From the NCBI GenBank assembly GCA_023313575.1, contig JAJTTP010000006.1, positions 558,001 to 622,000 on the forward strand: a DNA stretch of 64,000 nt, given 5' to 3'. Below, one piece after another: positions 11,481 through 22,705 of this stretch (positions are counted from its first letter, which is position 1; each line of letters opens with the position of its first letter). Below the pieces are notes generated by a model. That model saw nothing but the letters and a program-made list of their open reading frames with translations, was not told the DNA's origin and ran no database searches. Source of the stretch: Eutypella sp. D-1. Taxonomy: Eukaryota > Ascomycota > Sordariomycetes > Xylariales > Diatrypaceae. Both the position numbers and the translations under genes were made by a program.

Positions 11481-13641
11481 GATGTTCTCCTCCTTGCTTT
11501 CCGCCTTGATGCAACTTTTGAGTGATCGTCGGCCGCACGTGTATTAGGGTTGTAAGTTGGTCGAAGTGACGAGTGTGGCAGTTGCGCGCGCAAACTTGTG
11601 GTATGGTGTTGAGTGTATGCGCATATGTATCTAGATGTGATAGGTACTTATCGGTGTATATGATGTAACGAAAAATGAGGGAAGGAGTTTGGATTGTTCA
11701 AGGTTACAAGGTTGTTTTCGGCAGATGCGCAAACAGTTAATGCCTGCAGGTAACATATTTAATTTATATTCCATGTACAGACATCAAAGCCTAACGTGAA
11801 ACCTTTTTCCTAGGTCGGAGAGCTGTTAAGGTTTCCTTTGTCTTACCAGTGAATGCCATTATTTGCTTAAAGCGTTTGTTTCCTTTCTTGTCGCATCCAG
11901 CAGGTACTTTGTTACCTTGTTACCTTGTTGCCTGAATACCTGGACAACCTAAACAATTGAACCTTCTGGAAATACTCTAGGGAGGGCCCCGGGGCTTTCT
12001 TTAGCGACCCGCGTTGCAAATGAATTCATTGTTTAAAGCAGCAGTGTCGTTATGCATAATGCAATGTCGAGCAGCAATTTGCAGACTAGTGCTATATACG
12101 TACTCACCTACCTACTACCTTAGGTACCGATTTACTTAGGTGGGTACCTAAAATAGAAGGCGATATACTACCCCCTTAGGTTCAGTCACTACCCACAACT
12201 GTATTGTATAATACCTACTTTATGGAAGGACCAAATATTTAGAGTTAATCAAATGAAGGTCAGCCCGTTCTTGGTGTTAGTAAAATTATAGCAAGGACGT
12301 AGTGTAAAGACCGACTCCAACCTTAACAAAACCTTGAATGTGCAAGACGTGCATACAAAAACGAACAGGACCATATACCAAATACAGCCAACCCTAACTA
12401 GACTGAGAGAACTTACCTTAAGTAGGTACTGTTATATACAAGAATTTCAAGCTGAATATCACGCGAGCTTCGCCTGGCCGGACTTGTCCGCAGTAAAACT
12501 GGGATTAAAGAGCTGGACATTATTAACCGTTGAGAGAAGAAAATGGCCAGCGATAGATACCCTGCTGGCGGCGATGTGGGGAGAACCGACCAGTGCATGT
12601 CCTCATGTAGATGTTCTCAACTCCCAACTCTTAATCTATAATCAGAGATCGTGAACCCGGGAGCGGGGGAGTCGTTATCGGGCTCATGGGGTTTATAAGA
12701 ACGGCTAGCGATCTCCTTCTCTTCCAAAAAAAAAAACAGCCCGTGATGTTCCGTCAAGCCTAGGGGGCTGCTTACCAAACGGTAATGCGCGATACTTCTC
12801 ATCCATTATTTCCAAAGACTTTTTTTTTTTGCGTCGCTCCTTCCAGGCGAGACGCGAGTATGTAAGCAGATCTGATCTGTTCTTCCAGGGTTTTCATCTG
12901 GTACTTGCCTCCGACGACAGCACTCCTTATCTCACCGGGCTATCACCTCCTTTATGAAAGAGTCATGGGACAGAACCCCTGGCATGATCATTCAGGGTCG
13001 GTTGAGGCTCTATAAGTGGGGCCACCAAATAAAGGGGAGGGAGGATCGGGTATAGTAGAGCCAGGAACCCTAGGTCCGGTAGGTAAGGGAGGCGCCCCGG
13101 CATATATCTGTTGCTAATACTTAAACTCGGTATATTGGAAATGCGTGCATATATATATATATATACACCCGCAGAGAAAGATCACCGAAGAAAAAGTAAG
13201 GTACGATTTTTGTTTGATTTTATTTTTATTTTATTTTCTAAAGCCACCGCTCTGGTTCGGTTGCCACTACAACGAATAAATAGCACAGCAGTCGTTGTTG
13301 TTGTGTGTGGCTAATTCTTATATCCTGCGGGCAAAGAAGGAAGAAAACTTCTCATCACCAAAATGATGTATCAATGAAAATGAAAATGAAAATGAATAAT
13401 AATAGAAAACCGCCGGCCGGCGCAGAAACTCCTAAGGATAGAAGATAGAAAATCGAGTTAAAACAAGTATATTTCTTTTTCCTCCCATTTCGTTCGTCAT
13501 GATCTCATTCTCTTAAAAAACTAATTTTTAAGAACTTTTATAATATTCCTTTTGTTTTTGTTTTTGGTTAAAGTTTTCCTGGATAGTGGGGAATGTGGTC
13601 GGTCAAATGGGGAACGGGGGGGGGATGTAAGAGGTTGGCGC
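11481..13641. other. intergenic, 2.2 kb, upstream of the coiled-coil gene and 3' of MGM1
   Basis: No supported gene. A TACCTA/TAGGTA cluster sits at 12105-12150, a short TA tract near 13149-13164, and AT-rich sequence at 13190-13240 and 13480-13560 consistent with the MGM1 3' flank. Confidence 0.55.
12105..12150. repeat. TACCTA/TAGGTA microrepeat cluster
   Basis: Overlapping direct and inverted copies of CCTACCTA, TTAGGTACC and TTAGGTGGGTACCTA in less than 50 bp. The same words recur in many intergenic regions of this window. Confidence 0.6.
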
Positions 13642-16575
13642 TTAGAACAGCCCCCAGCGACCCCTCTCCTTCTCCTTGCCCGCGATGCTGCGCTCTCTCG
13701 AGCTGCCGCTACCACTACCAGTGCCGCCCTCGATCTGGCGGAGGCTCTCCATCTTGTCGAGGACGAGCTCGAGCAGCTCCTTGCGGCGGATGACGTCGAG
13801 GTGGCGGCGGATCTTGGGGTCCTCCTTGGCGAGGCGCTCGACGTCCTCGTCGGAGAGGCGGCGGCCGAGCCGCAGGTCCAGCTCCCGCGGGAAGTTATAG
13901 TAAAACTCCGAGAGCAGCTCGACGTTGAGGAAGAGCACCGCCGTCGCCGCCAGCTTGCTCGCCGCCGCGTCCAGGAACACCTCCGGGCAGAAGTACTTGT
14001 TCCGCATCGTCGCGCACTGCTTCGACTTCACCGCTAGCAGCCGCATCTTGATGATGTCTGCCCGGTCACGTAGGAAAACCGCCTCCCGACCTATGTGGTT
14101 CAACGAGTTAGTACTTGTAAAATGGTAGAGAGCTGGGTTTATAAGGGAGAGGTTGTGCATAACTGACCTTTGGCCAGGAGTGCCGCGCTAAAGCCTCCAG
14201 CACCGCTGCGCGTCTCGCCCTCGACGACGACGTCGCCCTTGCGGGCCTTCTCGACATAGCCCATGACCTCGCGGAGCTTCCTACGGCCGCCGACGGCGGT
14301 CTCGAGGCTGGTAAGGGCGCCCTCGCAGGCGGAGAGCTCTTTCTTGAGGACGCCTTGAACATGCTCACGGCCGGCGGCCCACTCACGCTCCTCCATGTCG
14401 ATCTCGAACTTGTACGGCTTGATGCAATTCTCCACCTGGTCGCTCGTGCTGTAGAATCGCTCGTTAAGGATTCCCGACGCCGCCTCCGTGATCGCCTGTC
14501 TCGCCAGTGGGTGATTTACAAACGTCGACTGGCTGATGAGCTGGTCCACGTGCGACTGGATCGAGTGTGCGATTACGTTGGTAGCTAGCCGGCCAACACC
14601 GAGCTTGGTGAGAGCTGAGGTAGAGGCATCAAGCTGCCTACGCCAGTAAGGGGACTCTTCTCCGACCTTGGGGAGGTCAGCCAGGCTGTTCGGTTCGGTG
14701 ATCGGAACAGACAGGTCATGAATCGGCTTGTTCCAATACCGCGCGGCCAAGAGGTCGAGAACGCGCTGGTCAAGCTCATTCTTCAGCAGCTCGTGCATCT
14801 GTGGCCGGCCAAATTCCTCGGCGAACTGTTTGAATGAGTGTTTGAAGGCATCCAGGCTCTCGGCGAGATACGACTCGGCAGATAGCGGTCGGTCGTTGTA
14901 CTGGACCTTGAACTCATAGGTAGCCTCTTCGAGCTCCTGCCGTATCGCGTCGCTGGTGCTCTGGAGGCTGGCTGACATCGTATGTTCGAGCACGTGCATG
15001 AGCTTCTTCTTGAGCGTCGACGTGCCGACTTGGACCTCGGAGTCGGGGCCAAACTCAAGGGGGTGAGCGGAGAAGAAGGCATTTTCGTTCTTGATGATGG
15101 CAGTTGAGAGGTTCGTGTTACCCTTCTTGAAAAGTATGGTCGGCGTCTGCGGGGCGCGAGTGACTACGCCAACATAACCCAGTCGCAGGGGATATTGCCT
15201 GTCGGTCAGAATGGCTGTACCCCGCATCGGGTCGACAAGATCCATCTTGGTCACCACGCCTATTGTCCGTTCGCCCCTCGGGTCGACCCTTCTGCTGGCC
15301 CGTAGCGCGGCGGAGTTGGCCAGATCTACATCGGCGGCAGAGATTGCGAGGATTATGTTGGGCGGTTGTATATACTTATCACAGAGCTCCGAAATCTTCT
15401 GTTTGAGCTCTACAGGCTGGTTATGTCCAACGACCTGGATGTATCCCGGGAGGTCGATGAGAGACAGGTCAGGGACGTTGGGCGAGGAGATGGAAAGGCG
15501 AATCGGATCATCCGAGACACACTGAGTTTCGGGGACAGACTGGTTTAGTTCGGTCAAAGTGCGCTGAATAGAAGAGAAATCCGTGATCTTGCCAAGACCG
15601 AGATCGGGAAATTCACCGTACTCGGTATTGGAGTCTGGGGTGTTGACAAGGGTCAACTCGATAGGCCTCCGTGTAACCATGTTCGACCCCTTGGGTAAAA
15701 ATTCGTGGCCTACTATGGCTTCGAGCACGGAACTCTTTCCGGACGACTGGGACCCGATCACGACGATGGAGGGTAAAGTGAGAGCACTCGACTGGCCGAC
15801 CCTGCCAAGGATGTTCCGAATCTCGATCATCTTTTTGGTGAGTAGCATCATCTGGTCGTCCCTCGCGACGTCTTCCGGATTCCGGGGGTCGTCTTCAGAA
15901 GACTGATCGTAGCCATAGGCGGCAGCGGTGGCACCGGCAACAGCGGCACCAGCCCGACTCTGCTTAGGGGGCTCTCCGTCTCCTCCCGGCCCGCCACCGC
16001 CCTCCTTGCCCTCCTTGCCCATGCCTATCTGTTCTTGTAGGCGCATGAGCTTCTGTACTAGTTCTGAAGACTCGACTTGGTCTTTTGTATTTTCCCATCC
16101 TCGTCTCGTCTGGCTTGCTATATCCATGGCCCCGTCGAATATACCAGTTGCTGTAGATGTGACGGCGCCGGTGGCTGTGTTGATGACGTCCCAAGCATAG
16201 TTACCCGCCTCTGCGATCGTAGTTAGCACAGTACGTGACGGTCATTTATTACGAGGTGCATCGCATCATACGTGTAGCTTGATATTGTATCCAGGCCAGA
16301 CCTCCTATCATGACACCACCGGCCATAGCGGGGACCCTTATGAACTTGGCAGCCAATTTAGGCAGGAAGCGGGCGAAGGAAGCGTTGCGAGAGATGACGG
16401 CATTGTGAAAGGAATTTCCCGGGAGCCACATGCGTCTCCGGGTAGCGCGAACGGCGCCATCGGCACGTAATAAACCTCCTGAGGAGGACTGGTGAGAATA
16501 TTGACGAGCGACCTGGAGGACGGCGTTGCGGGTGGCCGGGAAGCGCCCGGCGGCTGCGATGAGCCGTCCGCTCAT
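13642..16575 (-). CDS. MGM1: Mitochondrial dynamin-like GTPase of inner-membrane fusion
   Basis: OPA1/Mgm1 family; fuses inner membranes and shapes cristae. Exons 16575-16272, 16210-14168 and 14090-13642 give 931 residues; the introns carry textbook GTGCTAACTAC and GTACTAACTCG branch points. The N-terminus is Arg-rich without acidic residues (presequence), followed by a membrane segment around residues 84-100 (AMAGGVMIGGLAWI). A second weakly hydrophobic Ala-rich stretch near 185-198 (AGAAVAGATAAAYGY) is where rhomboid Pcp1 cleavage would be expected. GTPase motifs are GSQSSGKS near residue 253, DLPGY, and TKMDLVD; the middle and effector domains follow. The last exon encodes the family-typical tail with REAVFLRDRADIIKMR and a Ser/Gly-rich end. 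The first-intron junction was set by phase (QAT|QAGNYAWDV). Length agrees with fungal homologues. Confidence 0.96.
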
Positions 16576-17595
16576 ACCGTTGGTAAGAGGCGGCGGAGGC
16601 GATGACGAGGTTGGAAGAGGAATACCATCAAATATTGGGTGGCTGATTTATACGTGGTGGGTATATGTGTGTGTGTGCCTGTGTGTGTGCTTGTATGCGT
16701 ATGTGCGTATGTATTTGTGCCTGTACCTATTTGTGAGTGTAAGAGTGAGAGCAAGATCTCAGAGTGTGAGAGAGAATATGAGATGAGAGAGTATGCTTGT
16801 GTGTTTGTGTTTTTTTGTGTATAGTTAGTTAAGTGAGGGAGAGAGTGTGTGCGTACGAGTGTAGACTGTCGGGTGGTTTCTATGGTTTCCGTTTCGATCG
16901 GAGTTTCACCCCCTCCTCGTTATCGTAGATGATAGTAAGTAGTAAAATAGTCAGTCGTAAGGTACTTAGGTAGTTAAATGGTAATATAGAGTAGGAGTGG
17001 TAGTGAGTGGTTGTGGTGGAGATTTTTTGGTGGCATGGGGGGCCTGCATGGATGGGTGAATGGAAACTTTAGAACTCGATTTCGGGGCAGATCAGGCAAA
17101 TAGGTAACCCACATCTCAACCCCCACAATTATGTTGAGCTTCTTCGGGGCTGTCAGGCAGGCGGACAGTGCAAGTCAGGCTTGTCAGGCTCAAGTGCCCG
17201 CCCCCCCCTTAAAGCCCCTCAATCCCACCTGACAAGACTAGTCTCTAAACGGATTAATTCAATAAGTCCATAACGTGGCGTAGCATATGTGGTTGTCCAG
17301 GTGTGTGGCTAGTTTAGTCATTAATATCCTCAAACGTGAAGAAGACCATGCCGGCGATGCCCGATGATACCCGGGCACCTTTAAGAGACATCCGGATACT
17401 TGAGTACTTTACAACCGTTTACTTCCTACCTCCGAATATATAAAATTTTGGCCTTGAAGTCTAGTAGAAGCCGAGTATACATAGGAAATTTCACGTGTTA
17501 AACGAGTAGAAACCTTGGAACGCAGGTTGAGGTATATTTGCTAATCTCCTAACATACGCACTGGGCAACTAAACACCTGGGCACCTGGGCATATA
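16576..17595. other. intergenic, MGM1 promoter side
   Basis: About 1 kb. A TG-rich tract lies at 16660-16735 followed by GAGA-rich sequence to about 16850. No supported gene. Confidence 0.55.
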
Positions 17596-18587
17596 TCAGT
17601 CTAATCTCCCGTTCTCCCCCTCGCCCCTTTCGTCCCTATCACCCCTCTCCAGGAGGGCATCCCGCTCCCCGTTCTTCTCCCTGCCGACATCCCGGTACAG
17701 GATGTAGTGCTGGGTCATGAATAACAAGTCGTAAAGCATTGAGACATTGCCGAGGGCGAACTTGACGGGGTTGCCGGTGATTCCGGACCAGTCGCCCTGT
17801 AGGTAGGCGTCGATGCCCTGCTGGGCGATGCTCAGAAGGCCGCCCGCGAAGTCGAGCAGCATGGTGTCGATGGCCCAGCCGCGGGTGGAGCGGTTGCGGA
17901 AGTTGTGCAGCAGCTGCGGCGCGTACTTGATGACGGTCACAACGAGCTTGATGTACGACAGCGTGTAGACGACGTCGAGCCAGGCCCAGGAGCGCGCGGG
18001 ATCGGCGTCGGGCGGCACTGAGGCCACGACGAAGGCGACCGCGGCCACGGCGATGAACGACCCGAAACACACACCCAGCATCACGCGCGACGGCCGCCGC
18101 CCCGTGGCTGACTTATCCAGCCCCCATAACGACGGTATGAAGTACTGAGTCACCAGCACGGCACTGACCAGCGACGCGTGCCCCGCGAACACGATGTCGT
18201 TGAAGGCGACGGTCGGAGTGAGACCTTTATGGCGCACCGCATATTGGTGGCGGATGACGGGCGACCAGTAGAACGCACAGTTCGAGGTGAAGTAAGCGAA
18301 GAAGCCTAAGTTTGGGCGTACAAGGGTTAGTTAAAAGGTTATCAAGAACATCATAGATATATAAACTATAAGTAGGCCACATCCTAGTCGTAGGGGATGC
18401 ATCTACCCGTTGGCCTTCATTCAGGAATCTATGACGTACCTAAGGTGTTTATGAAAGGGAAGTCAACGACGGAACCTCCCGTACTCCTCCGCCGCATATT
18501 CAATATAGGCTGCGGGTAGAACGACAGGGACCAACATGCCGTGTATATCCACCCGAATGCATAAGAGAGGAATTCGAGGAAGTTCAT
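17596..18587 (-). CDS. Cystinosin-family PQ-loop transporter
   Basis: Lysosomal/vacuolar cystine-proton symporter family (cystinosin, yeast Ers1). Exons 18587-18440 and 18305-17596 give 285 residues; the intron (134 nt) uses GTACGT and CTTAG and splits a Gly codon. Two PQ motifs are visible, SFYPQPILN at about residues 22-30 and KYAPQLLHNF in the second half, each in the usual context between membrane helices. Seven hydrophobic segments can be traced. The start at 18587 gives the typical MNFLEFLSYAFGWIY beginning. The tail is charged and ends without an obvious GYDQL-type sorting motif. The broad family is secure; cystine as substrate is by homology. Confidence 0.92.
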
Positions 18588-20184
18588 GGTTCCTGGTCAG
18601 CTAGCTTCTTGGACGTTTTTGTATTACTTCAAGTTTGAGACGGCTCGCCTCTAATTTGGGATGATGTAGTGTAGGCATTTGATTGCTTTGAGGATCCCAG
18701 AAAGCAAAAAAAAGGGCCTTTTAGTTGTTGGAGTTGCTGAGATTCGGCATTGCGCAACATGGCGCAATTGCGAGATCATCTAGGGGCATCGGCGTTAACC
18801 ACCACTTAACTAGTACATTCATACTAACTAGTAGCTCTAAGTGCTGGCTTCTATGACTTGTCTCTTGTGTGGCTGGATAGCCTGTCAAGCCTACAGATAT
18901 CAGAAGCTGAGCCACTGATTAATGCCCTAGCTCCGACTGGCTGGACTAACCTCTCAGCCTCCTAAAATAACATGTGATTATCTCTAACTAGGTACGAAGT
19001 ACTTGCATGGAAGAAGCCATCTTCTAAGACGAAAACCCCTACAAAACATCATGAGATATATCGAGTTAGTTGAAACCCCTACATACGTACAATCCTGGTC
19101 TATGAGTTCCAGATACCAATGTACATATATGTAAGTAAGTTGATAAATTTGAGGCCTAGACTCTAGTGGATCATACCCGCTGGACCCGATTCCCTGGTTG
19201 TCCATGTACACCTCCCTGTATCGTATGTATGTATAGACATCAGGCTATTAAAATTGGTCCCTCGGCCAATGAACAAGGACGTTTGATACGAATTTACAAC
19301 TTGCAAGGCCCACCTCGGGGAGCCGCGTCCAGAAGTTCCCAAAGTGGAAACCCTCAGTCAAAAGGTCAGTTCACCACCGGGCATTTCCGGGCATCGCTTG
19401 GCACTTACGAGCGGGCCGCTAGCTCATACAACTTTCGACCGGGCCCGGTCGTTCGTTAGCTCGATAAAACCAGCCTTGACCGCCGGGGCCCTCCTCCCTG
19501 CCCCACCCGGGTTCTTTCGCAAGCCCGCCGGTCGATCCCGGGTGCGTGACGCCAAGACGGATACGGTGCTATGAGTGCTCGCGCAGGTCAGCCGGGACCA
19601 TGTCCGGTGTGTCGGGGTGCCGGAGTGCCGCATTGGCTTCTGTCACCCTCCGCATTCTTGAGTATGTCCGGCCCGCTTCTCGGAGAAGTCTTCTCTCAGC
19701 ATAGGCTGGTAGGATGGCTCACTACCTTACCCACGTAGGTAAATGCTCAGGTGCTTCATTTTACGGTTAAGGTTCAGGTTCACTGCTGCAACTCATGTGC
19801 CTACACAGGCACTTTCAACTTTGCTATGCGGAGTTATACTGTAACTTTATTAGGAGTACTGGCGATGGGGACTCTCTCATCTCTCGCCCGGGGCGAGAAT
19901 TCAAAGACAGCATCTTTTAATCTCACACCTTTCACCGTATCCATTGACTCGCTCCCTTGTCTTCTGATACCATATACCTTCGATTATCATTATATCAACG
20001 GCAGACGCTATCGTCAACTATTTTGCTCCACCACCCAGCCTACTCTAGCTACATTCAAAATATTGCTCCCCTTCTTGACGCCTGTCTCCCCTAGGTGTCC
20101 GGATTTATCCATTCAACTACATCCCATAGACGGAAAGGGACAACCCGAACACGTCCATACTGGTTCTCCAAGCTACGCTCCAGA
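18588..20184. other. intergenic, 1.6 kb, with one copy of a dispersed repeat
   Basis: Holds the cystinosin upstream region and repeat copy A (19305-19450). A signal-peptide-like short frame beginning near 19826 does not extend into a coding-biased region and was not called. Confidence 0.5.
19305..19450 (+). repeat. diverged dispersed repeat, copy A
   Basis: Shares with 21045-21165 a core of CCGGGCNTTTCCGGG and CGAGCGGGCCGCT in the same order, plus the preceding AAGTGGAAA block. Both copies are in the same orientation, about 1.7 kb apart. Probably relics of a mobile element or terminal repeat; no coding part is recognisable. Confidence 0.55.
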
Positions 20185-20643
20185 ATGGCCCCCTTACTCG
20201 AAGCACTCAACAGCGGTCTCCTGTACGTCGCAGAGACCATCGTATCGCGGAGCGCCGCGGCAGAGACGTCCCTCCTGGGACTCCTCCACCTGCCGACCTC
20301 GACCCGCTTCCGCACTTTCCCCCCGCAGGAGGCCTTGATGGCCATAGACGCGCACGCAGTACACTTTAGCTTCTTGTTCATCTGGCTGCCGCTAGCCCTG
20401 TCATTCTTGATGTTGCGGGACGAGCATTACGCACAGAACGGCATGATCGAGAAACTGAGCTTCGGGGGACGAATGACTCAGCGCATCGCGAGGGGTAACC
20501 GACGTCTGGCATGCTTCCTCACATTCCTCCGCGTGTGGGCGGCCGCGATACTGCTCGCCTGGCTTCTGGATCAGCAAAAGGCCAAGGAAGGCCATTTTGT
20601 CAAGATCTTCGTTCAAGGATGCGTCCTGGTAGATCTCTTGTGA
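20185..20643 (+). CDS. small unknown membrane protein (152 residues), possibly truncated
   Basis: The frame has marked GC bias at third positions and a CT-rich leader upstream, so I believe it is expressed or recently was. I do not recognise the family. Two convincing membrane segments are seen, HFSFLFIWLPLALSFLML (about 78-95) and a segment around FLRVWAAAILLAWLL (about 113-132). The protein ends abruptly in a third hydrophobic stretch, VKIFVQGCVLVDLL, which suggests a longer ancestral protein cut short. A possible donor (GTGAGG) overlaps the stop, but the 42-nt intron it would form adds only about 14 residues. The gene lies between two copies of a diverged repeat, which fits a disturbed locus. 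Start could also be at the in-frame ATG 20095, though that extension has poor bias. Confidence 0.5.
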   Translation: MAPLLEALNSGLLYVAETIVSRSAAAETSLLGLLHLPTSTRFRTFPPQEALMAIDAHAVHFSFLFIWLPLALSFLMLRDEHYAQNGMIEKLSFGGRMTQRIARGNRRLACFLTFLRVWAAAILLAWLLDQQKAKEGHFVKIFVQGCVLVDLL

Positions 20644-21724
20644 GGCCCGGCGTCAACCCCTCGCTTTGACCCAATTCCCAGTTCGGGACATGGCCAGTCT
20701 CGACTGGAGTATCCTTCATTTTGACGAATGCCCGTCTCGAAAACGACCTACCCGCTATCAAGGACAGGGAGTGTGAATTTGATTGATATGAGGTTCCTCC
20801 ATTACCAGAACCGGGGAATTCTGTCGATTTGGCTTTCGAAACAGATGTTGCTTCACAGTTGATGCCACTTGTTCCCGCAAAGAAGAACATAAAATCCTTA
20901 AAAAAACTATGTACCAGGAAAGCCCTATAAGAGGCTGAAGTGGACTCGACTAGTTTCTTTAGTTATAGTTAGTTCCATGTAGTTGATAGGTTGACAATTG
21001 ACTAAAAGTAAAATGCATCTTCTGATAATTCCCCTGTGATCGGACCACCCCGAGGGCCCACATCGAATTTTTGAAGTGTGGAAAAACATCCACTCGACCC
21101 GGGCGTTTCCGGGATCTCTTGGCTCCTGCGAGCGGGCCGCTATCAATAGCTTTAGCCCCATCCACGACGCAACCGTCTATTCCCGGATGCGCGCGCCCAT
21201 GGACATGGGCTGCATGGCTATTTAGTCACTGCTGGTTACGACCCCCTTTTTTTTTTTTTTTTGATTTGGTGCTCTCTTTCTGTTATCGACGCATCATCTT
21301 TGTGTCGTATCATACGCGGATGGCGAGGTGTCGGTCGAATCTCGGGCTCCGCTAATTCGCGTCCTCGATCGTATGTAAAACTCGCCTTTAACGTATCAGC
21401 GAGGGCCGAACGCAAGGGGCAGGGGCACTGCCATAATGTTGGGTATTTTTTTTTTAATAGATTGTTGGATTCCGATATCACCCTTGCTTCTGACTGATAT
21501 GGTATATATACGGGGTCGGCGGCCCAGTCGTGGCTGGCAGTCTAGATGGCTGGTCCGTCAAGATCTTTAAACAGCATACACACACACAAACACACCACAT
21601 ACCCAAAGTTAGAAAACCAACAAGTCACTAAGCTTAAACGACGGCGACTACTACTACGGTGAACGCCAACCAAACAACACACTTCAAGCTATCACCAAAC
21701 AGAAACAAAAAACAAGACGCAAAG
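20644..21724. other. intergenic with repeat copy B
   Basis: Contains repeat copy B, a T-run (21246-21262) and the leader of the 2EXR-like gene, which includes CACACACAAACACACC before the start. No supported gene. Confidence 0.5.
21045..21165 (+). repeat. diverged dispersed repeat, copy B
   Basis: Partner of 19305-19450, about 70% similar over the shared core by eye, with a gap of about 10 bases relative to copy A. Confidence 0.55.
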
Positions 21725-22585
21725 ATGTACAAGATACCATCTGCAACAGACAGCGGCATCGACATATCATACGATGACCATGTCCCGACACCACCACCAT
21801 CACCGAAGCTTCTCGAGAAGCCGGAGGCGGGGGAGGATGTCCTCATGCTAGAAGCACCGGCCATCCAGGCGGAGCTGGAGCTGTACCGGAGCCAACAACT
21901 ACAAAAACAACAACTACTACTACTACCACCAACACCATCACCATCACCACCGCCACCACAAAGGAAAAGCCCCAGCCTCCTGACGCTCCCCTACGAGCTC
22001 CGCCTCGAGATCTACAGCTACCTCTTGGAAGCGCCCTCGCGGCCGGGGTCGAACAAGCGGGCGGCAGCGGCGGCGGGCACGCCGTGGCCGCGCCTGCACG
22101 CATACGCACTACTGCGGACGTGCGGGCAGCTGTACGCGGAGTGCACGGCGTACCTGCTGACGCGCAACGAGTTCACGGCGCACCGGTCGCTATTGGCGGG
22201 GTTTCCACGGCTTCTGGGCGCGGACGCGGCGCCGGTGACGTCGGCGGCGCAGACGCGGGCGGTGCGGCGGCTGCGCGTGCCCGTGCGCCTCGACGCCGGC
22301 GTCTCGGGCTACGATGCCGCCGAGGCCGCGCGCCAGCTCAGCGGTCGCGCCGAGGTCGTCCTCGTCGCCGAGCGCGCCTCCTGGCGCGCCGCGGGCCCGG
22401 ACAACCTCGCCCTCTTCGAGAAGGTCCGCGGTGTGCGCACCGCCCGGGTCGTCGGCTCTATCGGCGGCTTCGAGGACTACGCCCGCTGGCTCGAGAAGGC
22501 CATGATGGCGCCCCTGGGCTGCGACGTCGTTCCCGGCTGCCCGAGCGCTAGGGGCATGGGCGATCGCCTCACCCGCTACAATTAA
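21725..22585 (+). CDS. 2EXR/F-box-like domain protein, 286 residues
   Basis: Single exon, start at the first ATG of the frame. Residues 1-80 are disordered and rich in Pro, Gln and Ser, with the motif SGIDISYDDH. A Gln/Leu stretch (QQLQKQQLLLLPP) and a Pro/Ser run follow, then the signature SLLTLPYELRLEIYSYLL near residue 83, which is the fungal 2EXR/F-box-like start that precedes a hydrophobic helix-turn-helix. After it the protein has LLRTCGQLYAECTAYLLTRN, also typical of that family, and a C-terminal region with alternating beta-helix character. Such proteins are numerous in Pezizomycotina and their partners are mostly unknown; a role as substrate adaptor is inferred only from resemblance to F-box proteins. 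Confidence 0.85.
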   Translation: MYKIPSATDSGIDISYDDHVPTPPPSPKLLEKPEAGEDVLMLEAPAIQAELELYRSQQLQKQQLLLLPPTPSPSPPPPQRKSPSLLTLPYELRLEIYSYLLEAPSRPGSNKRAAAAAGTPWPRLHAYALLRTCGQLYAECTAYLLTRNEFTAHRSLLAGFPRLLGADAAPVTSAAQTRAVRRLRVPVRLDAGVSGYDAAEAARQLSGRAEVVLVAERASWRAAGPDNLALFEKVRGVRTARVVGSIGGFEDYARWLEKAMMAPLGCDVVPGCPSARGMGDRLTRYN

Positions 22586-22667
22586 TCGAATCGGCGCGGT
22601 GTTCTTTCCGCCGCGAACTTTTTTTTGTCGATCGCACTGCACAGTTTTGTTTTTCTCTGTCTAAGGA

Positions 22668-22671
<4 letters not shown>

Positions 22672-22700
<29 letters not shown>
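22672..22700. repeat. (GA)n microsatellite
   Basis: About 14 GA units in the 3' flank of the 2EXR-like gene. Confidence 0.9.

Positions 22701-22705
<5 letters not shown>

Noticed and set aside
19826..20000. Signal-peptide-like start (MRSYTVTLLGVLAMGTLSSLARG)
   Set aside because: The frame after it is leader-like with no codon bias, and it overlaps the 5' region of the small membrane gene.
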